From the NCBI GenBank assembly GCA_937895515.1, contig CALAYS010000220.1, positions 1 through 5,917 on the forward strand: a DNA stretch of 5,917 nt, read 5' to 3'. How positions within the stretch are numbered: position 1 is the first letter of the stretch; each line of letters opens with the position of its first letter. Below the pieces are notes generated by a model. The model did not search any database. It was not told where the DNA came from and saw only the letters and a list, made by a program, of their open reading frames with translations. This document shows positions 1-5,542 of the stretch, in pieces. This DNA comes from an uncultured bacterium. GTDB lineage: Bacteria; Patescibacteriota; Minisyncoccia; Phycocordibacterales; UBA9973. The position numbers and the translations under genes are program-made.

Positions 1-90
1 TTTAGCTTAATTTTGGCAAAATATAAAGTCCAAATGTTCAAAAATCATGTCTGACTTATTATTCAGAAGGCCTATATTTGAGTAAATTAA

Positions 91-107
91 TCGAAAAACT
101 TTTTCGA
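91..107. repeat. Perfect hairpin core of left repeat unit
   Basis: Eight-base arms TCGAAAAA (91-98) and TTTTTCGA (100-107) flank a single C. It is the centre of the larger imperfect palindrome of the left repeat unit. The copy at 5759-5775 has the same arms with a G at the centre. Confidence 0.85.
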
Positions 108-199
108 CTATTTTCTTCAAATATAGCCTAAATCCATTATTTTTGGACAAAATATTTAAAACAATGCTTAGCTTAACGTAGGCCAACCTTGTTTGACCA

Positions 200-253
200 G
201 CCATAGCTAACTTTATAACAAAGCTTGCTACGGCCACAGCTAATTTAATAACC
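200..253. repeat. 33-bp-period direct repeat
   Basis: GCCATAGCTAACTTTATAAC at 200-219 recurs at 233-252 as GCCACAGCTAATTTAATAAC, 17 of 20 identical and 33 bp apart. It follows the TAGGCCAAC tail of the left repeat unit and may be a local duplication within a decaying unit. Confidence 0.5.
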
Positions 254-351
254 TCCAACAAAAAAATACATATAATTTTATTAAACTGCATATTTTTGGA
301 TAAAAATATGAATATTATAAGCACACCACAATTATTGGAATATAGTTTCTT

Positions 352-735
352 TTATTGCAACAATAATTTAACTTCAGGAAAAAACCCATTTAAATCCAAA
401 CTCTTTCCAGAGTTTTTTATTACATATATTATTCCTCTAATTTCTTTGTCATTTGCTGACAACAAACAATGAACAGGTATTCCCAAAAGCAAATCTTCTT
501 CTCTGTACCAAGAAGGAACATATTGAAATACATCTTTACAGAAATACTTTGCGTCAATTATATTTCTGCTTGTAAAGCCAGAGTTGTTTCCTATATTTAT
601 GGGTTTATAAAAATGGATTTTATACTTATTTCCTTTCAATGTTTCAAATTCAAGAGAGACATTGTATATCAAGATGTTTTCTGGGGCATCCATTACCATT
701 TTCTGGGATCTCAATATTTCTAAAAAAGATTTCAT
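352..735 (-). CDS. Hypothetical protein, 127 aa
   Basis: I do not recognise this protein. The frame is open from a TTG at 786, but the first in-frame ATG is at 735-733, giving a 127-residue product starting MKSFLEILRSQKM. That start is chosen because the genes here look eukaryotic-virus-like and use ATG. Later in-frame ATGs at residues 13 and 15 are possible alternatives. The protein is mixed in charge, with no signal peptide, membrane segment or cysteine cluster. A central stretch rich in aromatic residues (YNVSLEFETLKGNKYKIHFYKP, first 20 residues about 24-43) and alternating hydrophobic positions suggests a small beta-rich globular fold. It stands alone: the left repeat array lies downstream and the palindrome cluster upstream. 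The plus-strand frame open over 469-723 is its shadow. That it is a real gene is inferred from length, plausible composition and lack of a better frame. Confidence 0.6.
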   Translation of the reverse strand: MKSFLEILRSQKMVMDAPENILIYNVSLEFETLKGNKYKIHFYKPINIGNNSGFTSRNIIDAKYFCKDVFQYVPSWYREEDLLLGIPVHCLLSANDKEIRGIIYVIKNSGKSLDLNGFFPEVKLLLQ

Positions 736-874
736 TTTACATACGTTGGCACCATAATTATTGCTAAATTTTGTAGTTAATAACAATGTCCATTATACAC
801 TTTACGATTGATATTATGTACTTAACTTTGTAATAAATTTAACAACCAATATTGCATCAAATTTTATAACAAGG

Positions 875-903
875 TCAATTATAATTGATATTTTGTATAT
901 CAA
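875..903. repeat. Two overlapping palindromes
   Basis: TCAATTATAATTGA at 875-888 is a 14-bp perfect palindrome. It overlaps a hairpin with arms TTGATAT (885-891) and ATATCAA (897-903) and a 5-base loop. The segment can fold in two mutually exclusive ways. Confidence 0.7.
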
Positions 904-962
904 ACTTTTCAACAGGTGTTGTATGGTTATTACATACCAAATTTAAAGGAAAACTGGGCAAT

Positions 963-980
963 AATTATTGGCCAATAATT
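963..980. repeat. 18-bp perfect palindrome
   Basis: AATTATTGGCCAATAATT reads the same on both strands with no loop. Half of it (AATTATTGG) also occurs near 331-339, beyond the 3' end of the minus-strand orphan gene. It could be a dimeric protein-binding site or a cruciform-forming sequence; function unknown. Confidence 0.8.
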
Positions 981-987
981 TTTTATA

Positions 988-1019
988 AAAAGGTTTTATC
1001 TAGAACAGAATAACCTTTT
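988..1019. repeat. Hairpin, 8-bp arms
   Basis: AAAAGGTT (988-995) pairs perfectly with AACCTTTT (1012-1019) across a 16-base loop. It lies directly beside the palindromes at 963-980 and 1026-1042. Confidence 0.65.
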
Positions 1020-1025
1020 ATCGAG

Positions 1026-1042
1026 TTAAAAAAGTTTTTTAA
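1026..1042. repeat. Hairpin TTAAAAAA-G-TTTTTTAA
   Basis: Eight-base perfect arms around a single G. The design resembles the core of the edge repeat (8-base arms, A-run/T-run, one central base), but the terminal bases differ (TTA versus TCG). Confidence 0.65.
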
Positions 1043-1111
1043 GGAAATGAAATAATGTATGGTAGAAAGATGGGAAATAAGATTTAGAGATAAAAGATTA
1101 AAAAAGCCTAG

Positions 1112-1803
1112 AAGAGGAGAAACATCGGGATAAAAGGTCCCTTTTTTAATGTTGAGTCTCTTCTACTACTCTCACTTCAAACAACGCTTTGTAATAAGAA
1201 AGTTCCATCTTTTCTCGATTCGACCATCGCTGATCTCTTGTCATCGTTGGAGAATAAAATATTATCTCAAATACACCTTGTCAATTTCCTACCGTGTGGT
1301 GATCAAAAACTATCTTTAGTAAATAAGAATTCCCTTCGTGATATACATTTTCCTTCTCTGATGAAACTTCGTAATCTCCATGCGGGTACGCCAATATGGT
1401 CAGATGAGGTTTATTTTTACTGTAGACTAGATTACTTTAATCGAGTATGATTAAAAAAATACCTATTTTAATAGTTTTCAAATACAATTAATCGTTCATA
1501 ACAATTATCCGAGATTTTTTGTTTGTTGTCAATGGTTATCGTTGAGAAGTTTGTACTATTTTCGATGTCTCTCTCACTCAACATGACTATCCTTTTTCAC
1601 ACTCTTACGAACTTTACTTTCTATCTCCAACTTAAAGATTTGACCTATTCAGACGATTTACCAAGAATAACAATGAAGACACAAGTCATTAACTTTATAT
1701 TTCTCAAGTAGATATAACGGAATATCTCCGAATGAATGGATTATCTACAACCAGAAGAAAAAAATTTATTCATGACCTTAATATGGTGGACAGAACAAAT
1801 GTT
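1112..1803 (+). pseudogene. Decayed gene, possible F-box/LRR remnant
   Basis: Three coding-like segments follow one another. The frame is open from 1112 to the stop at 1448-1450 without any ATG near its start. Its translation includes SSLENKILSQIHLVNFLPCG followed by DQKLSLVNKNSLRDI, which loosely resembles an F-box helix set, then FPSLMKLRNLHAGT, which looks like a leucine-rich repeat. The same frame, after several stops, is open again at 1523-1708 with LTNFTFYLQLKDLTYSDDLPRI. A shift to another frame at 1693-1803 gives VDITEYLRMNGLSTTRRKKF. Base composition is less A/T-homopolymeric than the adjoining spacers. F-box and LRR proteins are common in large amoebal viruses, but this identification rests on eye-matching only. 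An alternative is two unrelated small genes, or chance open frames. The 3' end runs into the GTGGACA element. Confidence 0.3.
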
Positions 1804-1817
1804 TGAGTTCTGTCCAC
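1786..1817. repeat. Left outer hairpin of GTGGACA element
   Basis: GTGGACAGAAC (1786-1796) and GTTCTGTCCAC (1807-1817) are perfect 11-bp arms around a 10-base loop. The mirror-image copy at 2062-2093 keeps the outer heptamers but its inner arm sequence has diverged. Confidence 0.85.
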
Positions 1818-2093
1818 TTCATATTAATATATAATTATAGGGAACTTTTTCCTATAATACATTATAATCATATTAAAAGTAATTTGTCCACCTTTAAAAA
1901 ATTGTCCACTTTTGCATAGTGTTAATATTTTGTCAAAAAATGACGTTATGTTTTTTACGAAAAAATAAAGTGGACAATTTTTCCAAAAGTGGACAAAGCT
2001 CTCTTCTTTTTTTAGACATATTGTTACAAAGAAAACCCATAAAGCTATTTAAAAATACAAGGTGGACAGAACTTAAGAAGATTTTTTGTCCAC
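1786..2093. repeat. Symmetric GTGGACA palindromic element
   Basis: Eight exact copies of GTGGACA or its complement lie at 1786(+), 1811(-), 1885(-), 1903(-), 1970(+), 1989(+), 2062(+) and 2087(-). Pairing outer with outer, each pair centres on 1939.5 or 1940, so the whole block is one ~308-bp imperfect palindrome. Inner arms around 1884-1912 and 1967-1996 are nearly complementary (AAAGTGGACAATTTTT matches exactly), while the 66-bp stretches between inner and outer motifs retain only about half pairing. Three copies carry the longer form GTGGACAGAAC (1786, 1807-1817 reversed, 2062). No other copy of the heptamer was found in the window. It could be a MITE-like non-autonomous element, a replication or recombination site, or a repeated protein-binding site. 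The small frame open at 1919-2104 begins with TTG, crosses the motifs and is not credible as a gene. Confidence 0.8.
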
Positions 2094-2191
2094 TTGAACA
2101 ATAAATTCATATTTAAGTATCTCTAGATTTCGGCAATATTTAAATAAAATAGCCTTTGTTTGTAAAGTTTACTGGTCAAAACTCGCTCCAA

Positions 2192-2219
2192 GATTTTAAG
2201 AAGCTGCATTCTTAAAATC
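2192..2219. repeat. Perfect hairpin with 11-bp arms
   Basis: GATTTTAAGAA (2192-2202) pairs with TTCTTAAAATC (2209-2219) around the loop GCTGCA. It is about 100 bp beyond the GTGGACA element and about 165 bp before the Ig-like gene. It could form the 3' end of a transcript from the decayed upstream gene, or be a separate element. Confidence 0.75.
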
Positions 2220-2338
2220 AACTTCATCAATGAAACGATCATATCTTTTGGCATCACACTTGTTCAAATTAAAAATATAATCGTTTTTGATTCTACAAAT
2301 AATTTAGCTTTAATTACTGAAAAATATTTAAGTTTTTT

Positions 2339-2355
2339 AATAAAATGCTTTTATT
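2339..2355. repeat. Hairpin AATAAAA-TGC-TTTTATT
   Basis: Seven-base perfect arms (2339-2345 and 2349-2355) with a 3-base loop lie 30-46 bases before the start codon of the Ig-like gene. Arms are pure A/T, so chance is possible. Confidence 0.5.
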
Positions 2356-2366
2356 TTTTGATTTAA

Positions 2367-2386
2367 ATTGCTATTAAAATAGCAAT
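2367..2386. promoter_or_regulatory. Hairpin overlapping the start codon
   Basis: ATTGCTAT (2367-2374) and ATAGCAAT (2379-2386) are perfect 8-bp arms around TAAA. The right arm includes the first two bases of the ATG at 2385-2387. If transcribed, the start codon would be sequestered at the base of a short stem. Alternatively it is a DNA-level binding palindrome at the transcription start. Function is inference. Confidence 0.5.
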
Positions 2387-3815
2387 GTCACTTTTTCCTT
2401 CAGGACAACATTTTTTTGCTTTAACAGCTTTATCTTATGATACGAGCCTTTCCACCTACAGATATGGTGATCACATAAGTGGGAGTACTGTAACTAGTAA
2501 TCCTGCCTATTTTATGGTTAATGCTACGAACGGTTACAGCTACCATTTTGCATCAGGATCTTCCTCTCCTACAAGTTACTCATATGCAGATCTTCGAAGC
2601 AATACTGGTGTAACAACGCCTGATAATGTTTTTAATATAAAAATAACAAACGATGATGATGTTACTGCTTCGGTATATTATGTTGATAATGCGAGTGTTC
2701 GTAATCTTGTAACAACAATGGAATTTAATTTAGTCGATATGTTAAGCACAAATGCGAATTCATTAACCAGTGTTAATGGATTCATGTCTTTTACCGAAAA
2801 TTCTTCTTATACCATGACTACAGGTTCATTTGTGAATTCTGGTTTAATGAGTGTTGGAGGATACACTTATGGGTATGATTACAGTTTTTCATATTACAAT
2901 ACTAACGGCGAGGTTACAGGCAATCATGCGAGATTTCAAGTCAAAAGGGGAGATGTAACAATGCAACCAACAGATCTGACAGCTACAATTACACCCCAAC
3001 AGAATAACCTCACTTTCTCGGGAAAGTCAACAATTGTTACCGTAGATTTCAATAAAAATATTCTTTCAAATTTAACAGAAAGTTCGTTTGTTGTTACTGG
3101 TGGCGGGACAATATCAAATGTCCAAATTGATGGAGACGCCTGCACATTTATTTATACGGCGCCAGATAATCTAACTGGAACAGCCACGATAAGTTTAGCG
3201 GCAGGTTTACCCGAAGGGGAAGACTATTCAACCACAGCAAATAATACGTCAACCCAAATAAATTACAATACAACTGAACCAGATCCAAGCGCCGGCTCAA
3301 GTGAAAGCAGCATAAACTTTTCAATGAGAGCATGCGCCATTTCGAAAGAAAATGGCACACGCTCCAATACTCTTTTCACTGGGAAAGTTGATAACGCAGG
3401 ATTCCAAAGCTATGTTCTCAAAGCCATCCAATTTATCATCAATAATATCTTCGATAAAACATATAAGATGTCTCTTCCTAGAGATGGATTAATGTTTTTT
3501 TATCTTCCAACTGGTTCAACTCAAACTGAGGCGTTGTCTTCGGATCTGTTATATCGTTTTCTTTTAAAGGAAAATAGTTTAACAAGTAATGATACAGACA
3601 CAACGGTTGAAAATGGGACACTTTTGGCATCAGCAGAAACCAGAAAAATGTTTAACTACATCGCAAGCCAACTTTTTCCTATTTTGAGAAAGGGAGGAAT
3701 AATCATAGGCCAAGACGACAACACAACGTTGGATTTTTGTGCAACAGAGAGTGATGAAGGTAAATTCCAACTTTGTGTTAAGAATTGTCTTTTTGAGCTG
3801 TCACTTTCTTTCTAA
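2385..3815 (+). CDS. Ig-like domain surface/fibre-type protein, 476 aa
   Basis: This is the largest gene here. Residues 1-190 are rich in Ser, Thr, Asn, Tyr and Gly, as in beta-structured fibre or adhesin proteins. Residues about 197-275 look like a bacterial-type Ig-like fold: DLTATITP, then TVDFNKNI, SSFVVTGGGTISNV, CTFIYTAPDNLTGTATISLAAGL, matching the strand pattern of Big-type domains in adhesins and phage or viral tail proteins. A Ser/Thr/Asn linker (about 283-310) leads to a mixed alpha/beta C-terminal region (311-476) with cysteines at 317, 452, 464 and 468. Many Asn-X-Ser/Thr sequons are present. No signal peptide or membrane segment is visible. The start is fixed by an in-frame stop at 2364-2366 and no other upstream ATG. 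By eye its G+C is several points above the kinase gene, which hints at a different origin. A virion surface or attachment role is inference; no specific family was recognised for either end. Confidence 0.85.
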   Translation: MSLFPSGQHFFALTALSYDTSLSTYRYGDHISGSTVTSNPAYFMVNATNGYSYHFASGSSSPTSYSYADLRSNTGVTTPDNVFNIKITNDDDVTASVYYVDNASVRNLVTTMEFNLVDMLSTNANSLTSVNGFMSFTENSSYTMTTGSFVNSGLMSVGGYTYGYDYSFSYYNTNGEVTGNHARFQVKRGDVTMQPTDLTATITPQQNNLTFSGKSTIVTVDFNKNILSNLTESSFVVTGGGTISNVQIDGDACTFIYTAPDNLTGTATISLAAGLPEGEDYSTTANNTSTQINYNTTEPDPSAGSSESSINFSMRACAISKENGTRSNTLFTGKVDNAGFQSYVLKAIQFIINNIFDKTYKMSLPRDGLMFFYLPTGSTQTEALSSDLLYRFLLKENSLTSNDTDTTVENGTLLASAETRKMFNYIASQLFPILRKGGIIIGQDDNTTLDFCATESDEGKFQLCVKNCLFELSLSF

Positions 3816-3849
3816 AGTTTTATCAAAGGAAAACCGTGTCCTAAAAAAT

Positions 3850-3936
3850 ATGGAAAATTCTAATTTTATTTTTAACAGAATTGCGGGTGCCATAGCAGGA
3901 GCCGTAGCGGGAACAGCTTCAGGAATTTGTTTTTAA
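3850..3936 (+). CDS. Glycine-zipper small membrane peptide, 28 aa
   Basis: This short ORF starts 34 bases after the Ig-like gene stops. The product begins MENSNFIFNR and continues into IAGAIAGAVAGTASGICF, with small residues at regular 4-residue spacing (AGxxAGxxAGxxSG). This is a glycine-zipper pattern known to pack membrane helices. The hydrophobic stretch of about 18 residues could span a membrane once. The frame stays open upstream to 3739, but that part overlaps the Ig-like gene and reads as a shadow, so the ATG at 3850 is preferred; it is preceded by CTAAAAAAT. An alternative is that it is a detached 3' piece of a longer gene. The regular motif makes chance unlikely, but the length is small. 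Confidence 0.5.
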   Translation: MENSNFIFNRIAGAIAGAVAGTASGICF

Positions 3937-3954
3937 ATAAAACTTACCATTAAA

Positions 3955-3976
3955 TTATCAAAAAATTTTTTGATAA
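3955..3976. terminator. Bidirectional 3'-end palindrome
   Basis: TTATCAAAAAA followed by TTTTTTGATAA forms a 22-bp perfect palindrome, extendable to 3951-3980 with one mismatched pair. It sits between the stop of the glycine-zipper ORF (3936) and the stop of the convergent minus-strand gene (TAA at 3980-3978). In mimivirus and some other large viruses, palindromes of this kind mark mRNA 3' ends on both strands; applying that here is inference from position and symmetry. Confidence 0.7.
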
Positions 3977-3977
3977 C

Positions 3978-4274
3978 TTAGGGTCGTCCTAAACGGATTA
4001 TAACACCATCCCATCCTTCCTCACTGTATTTTTTGCATAATTTGATTAATGATGATAAATCATAATTATCAGATATGCTTTTCAGTGAAAATATAAAATC
4101 TTCCATCGGATAAAGGTCAAATTTTTTAGAAGCACAGCCAAACAATAAAGGAGGGGAATCTTTGGACGATGAAATCTTTTCTACCATTTCCTTATCCATT
4201 TTTATGACGTTTCCTGGATTTCCATCTTTATCAAATCGACCTGTTATCTTTGAATAAGGAAAAAGCGATATCAT
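3978..4274 (-). CDS. Hypothetical protein, 98 aa
   Basis: I do not recognise this protein. It starts with ATG at 4274-4272 (MISLFPYSKITGRFDKDGNP) and ends at 3978 inside the extended intergenic palindrome. The N-terminal half is Lys/Gly/Asp-rich, the middle has SPPLLFGCASKKFDLYPMEDF, and the end is amphipathic helix (SLIKLCKKYSEEGWDGVIIRL). No signal peptide or membrane segment is seen. It is mixed-charge and soluble-looking. It lies downstream of and in the same direction as the kinase, separated by about 240 bp of non-coding sequence, so it is probably transcribed separately. Its upstream region on the minus strand is A/T-rich (CTAAAAA just before ATG). That it is a real gene rests on credible composition, an ATG and a palindrome placed exactly at its 3' end. 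Confidence 0.65.
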   Translation of the reverse strand: MISLFPYSKITGRFDKDGNPGNVIKMDKEMVEKISSSKDSPPLLFGCASKKFDLYPMEDFIFSLKSISDNYDLSSLIKLCKKYSEEGWDGVIIRLGRP

Positions 4275-4514
4275 TTTTTAGAAAAACAAAAAAGTTTTCC
4301 GATTTCAATATTTTAAGGGGAATATTACTTATATTTTGGACAAGAAAAAACGTTAAGGGGAAGAAGATTTTTTGAACCCTTTATTAAGTTTGGTAGGTTG
4401 CAACAACTTTAAGTTTTTTACACATTTTTGTATAAAAGTTCTATCAACCTTTAGTCAAAAAACAAATTAAAAAATATCAAGGTCGTCAAAAATTTTAACC
4501 GTTCTTTTTTGAAT
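4275..4514. other. Non-coding spacer between two minus-strand genes
   Basis: No gene is seen. It contains the start region of the 98-aa gene and, near the kinase stop, an imperfect hairpin (4485-4499). A short GTTGCAAC palindrome lies near 4396. Nothing else stands out. Confidence 0.5.
4485..4499 (-). terminator. Candidate 3'-end hairpin of the kinase gene
   Basis: GTCAAAA (4485-4491) and TTTTAAC (4493-4499) pair at six of seven positions around one A, 16-30 bases past the kinase stop codon. It resembles the better palindrome at 3955-3976 in having an A-run/T-run centre. It is weak and A/T-rich, so chance is quite possible. Confidence 0.3.
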
Positions 4515-5507
4515 TTACTTTTCGGGCACCTCCATCCAAGCTGGGCTTGGTTTTGGCCAAATACCTGTATTTATTAAATATCCTACAAATGTTGTTATCA
4601 AGATGTTTTCATTATTATTATCTATAAAATCAAATATTTTTATAAGATCTTCCTCCCGAAATAATTTTTTCAGGTAACGTCCAAATTCTGCCATATTTGA
4701 TCGTTCGCGTCGGACGTGTGGATGATCCAAAATGGTTAAAACCAAAGTATAAAGATCTATATTTATTCTGTTCCCTTCTGACAGACGAAATATAGAACCT
4801 TGAAGAAGATTATTGCTTGTTGACATTTTTGGTTCGATGCTAAAGAACCCATCTGTCATATTGTGTTTTTTTGGAGTTGAAGATATCTTTTTTTGTAAAA
4901 TGTTTTTGGTCTGAAGATACCTTCTTCCTTCATATGTCATAGATGAGTTGTCAAAGTCTGAAATTTTAAATAATAAACTTCCGTTTTTTTCGTCAACTAG
5001 GACATTATCAGCCTTTAAATCGTTGTGAATAAATTCATATTCAGTATTAAGGAAAGACAGAGTTTTTGATAAGCTTTTCAAACACGAACAGACTACATCA
5101 TCTAAATCAAAAGATGGAATTTTATGGAGAAACGATGCAAAGTCACCATGTTTAGCTTTTTCGTATATGGTAAATCCTTTCCCACCGCATATATAGAGGG
5201 TATGACATTTAACAAAGTTCTTGTCTCTCTTTTTGGATAGAACTTTTTCAACCAACAGGGATATAACATATTGCAGAAAAAAAGAAGAAAAATAAGAATT
5301 ACGTCCGATAAACTTATAATCTCCTATCTCTTTGTTCATCTTTATAGCCTTATTTTTCTCAAGAATAACCTTTCCTTTTTTTCCTTTATGATGATAAAGA
5401 CCATAAATTAAATTCATGGTCTCTTTACTCTCGCAACTTAAATACTCATCCGTCACTCTTTCTATGAATTTGTTGAAGGAAAACGGATCCAAAAATAGCA
5501 AATCCAT
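4515..5507 (-). CDS. Eukaryotic-type protein kinase, 330 aa
   Basis: The protein would transfer phosphate from ATP to Ser/Thr (possibly Tyr) residues. The catalytic loop HNDLKADN is at residues 161-168, with catalytic D163, K165 and metal-binding N168. The Mg-binding motif appears as DFD at 184-186 instead of DFG. The ATP-anchoring lysine is probably K56 in AIKMNK. The glycine loop is degenerate (GLYHHKGKKGKV, 36-47). The hinge region is YEKAKHGDFASFL (115-127), and D251 in DLYTLVLTIL fits the conserved aspartate of helix F. No clear APE motif follows the activation segment. The length is that of a bare kinase domain, with no membrane or extra domain. The ATG at 5507-5505 is chosen because a TATA-like sequence lies just upstream. 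Such divergent kinases are widespread in large DNA viruses, where they act on host or virion proteins; the target here is unknown. With the main catalytic residues intact it is probably active. Confidence 0.9.
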   Translation of the reverse strand: MDLLFLDPFSFNKFIERVTDEYLSCESKETMNLIYGLYHHKGKKGKVILEKNKAIKMNKEIGDYKFIGRNSYFSSFFLQYVISLLVEKVLSKKRDKNFVKCHTLYICGGKGFTIYEKAKHGDFASFLHKIPSFDLDDVVCSCLKSLSKTLSFLNTEYEFIHNDLKADNVLVDEKNGSLLFKISDFDNSSMTYEGRRYLQTKNILQKKISSTPKKHNMTDGFFSIEPKMSTSNNLLQGSIFRLSEGNRINIDLYTLVLTILDHPHVRRERSNMAEFGRYLKKLFREEDLIKIFDFIDNNNENILITTFVGYLINTGIWPKPSPAWMEVPEK

Positions 5508-5516
5508 GACAAAACA

Positions 5517-5526
5517 CTTTTTTATA
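5517..5526 (-). promoter_or_regulatory. TATA-like element of the kinase gene
   Basis: On the minus strand this reads TATAAAAAAG, ending 9 bases before the kinase ATG. Just upstream, 5527-5540 forms a hairpin with arms GTTGA and TCAAC around TTTT. The closeness to the ATG would give a very short leader, which is common in large DNA viruses. In so A/T-rich a region the assignment is tentative. Confidence 0.4.
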
Positions 5527-5542
5527 GTTGATTTTTCAACAT

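Larger units (their letters stand above)
1..255. repeat. Left palindromic repeat array (partial)
   Basis: This stretch belongs to the same repeat family as the right edge of the window, in the same orientation. It begins with the tail of one unit (TTTAGCTTA at 1-9) and holds one fairly complete unit from CAGAAGG at 64. That unit has a hairpin core at 91-107, TCGAAAAA / C / TTTTTCGA. The core extends outward into an imperfect palindrome over about 68-129: AGGCCTATATTTG at 68-80 faces CAAATATAGCCT at 118-129. After the palindrome comes a tail with TTAGCTTA and TAGGCCAAC, also found at 5658-5685. Positions 49-103 match 5863-5917 with one mismatch. The reading frame open across 7-324 on the minus strand begins with GTG and is largely translated repeat, so I do not call it a gene. 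Similar palindromic arrays are known from pithoviruses; membership of that family is inference. Confidence 0.8.
736..1111. other. Non-coding spacer with palindromes
   Basis: No credible gene is seen. The stretch is very AT-rich and holds five perfect inverted repeats between 875 and 1042, listed separately. It lies upstream of the minus-strand orphan gene and of the decayed gene on the plus strand, so it could hold divergent regulatory sequence. No specific promoter motif could be assigned. Confidence 0.6.
2094..2384. other. Non-coding spacer, leader of the Ig-like gene
   Basis: No gene is seen. The stretch contains three perfect hairpins (2192-2219, 2339-2355, 2367-2386) and becomes very A/T-rich over its last 120 bases, as expected for a promoter region in an AT-rich viral genome. 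No defined early or late promoter motif could be recognised. Confidence 0.55.

Noticed and set aside
7..324. Minus-strand open frame of 105 codons
   Set aside because: It starts with GTG, and its second half is translated palindromic repeat (the TATATTTG and TCGAAAAA blocks). The openness follows from the AT-rich repeat.
469..723. Plus-strand open frame of 84 codons
   Set aside because: It is antisense to the 127-aa minus-strand gene, whose frame is longer and better in composition.
1132..1145. AAAAGG-TC-CCTTTT as a terminator
   Set aside because: Arms of six with a two-base loop are too short to fold well, and no gene ends just before it; noted only as one more small palindrome.
1149..1319. 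ATG frame of 56 codons on the plus strand
   Set aside because: It overlaps the coding-like frame of the decayed gene, is rich in Tyr/Arg/Ser without pattern, and looks like an out-of-frame reading.
1919..2104. Plus-strand open frame of 61 codons
   Set aside because: It begins with TTG and runs across four GTGGACA motifs and the right half of the palindrome; it is better explained as part of that element.
2936..3360. Two minus-strand open frames inside the Ig-like gene
   Set aside because: Both are antisense shadows of a well-supported 476-aa gene.
3739..3849. N-terminal extension of the glycine-zipper ORF
   Set aside because: It overlaps the end of the Ig-like gene in another frame and gives an unpatterned sequence; the ATG at 3850 is a simpler start.
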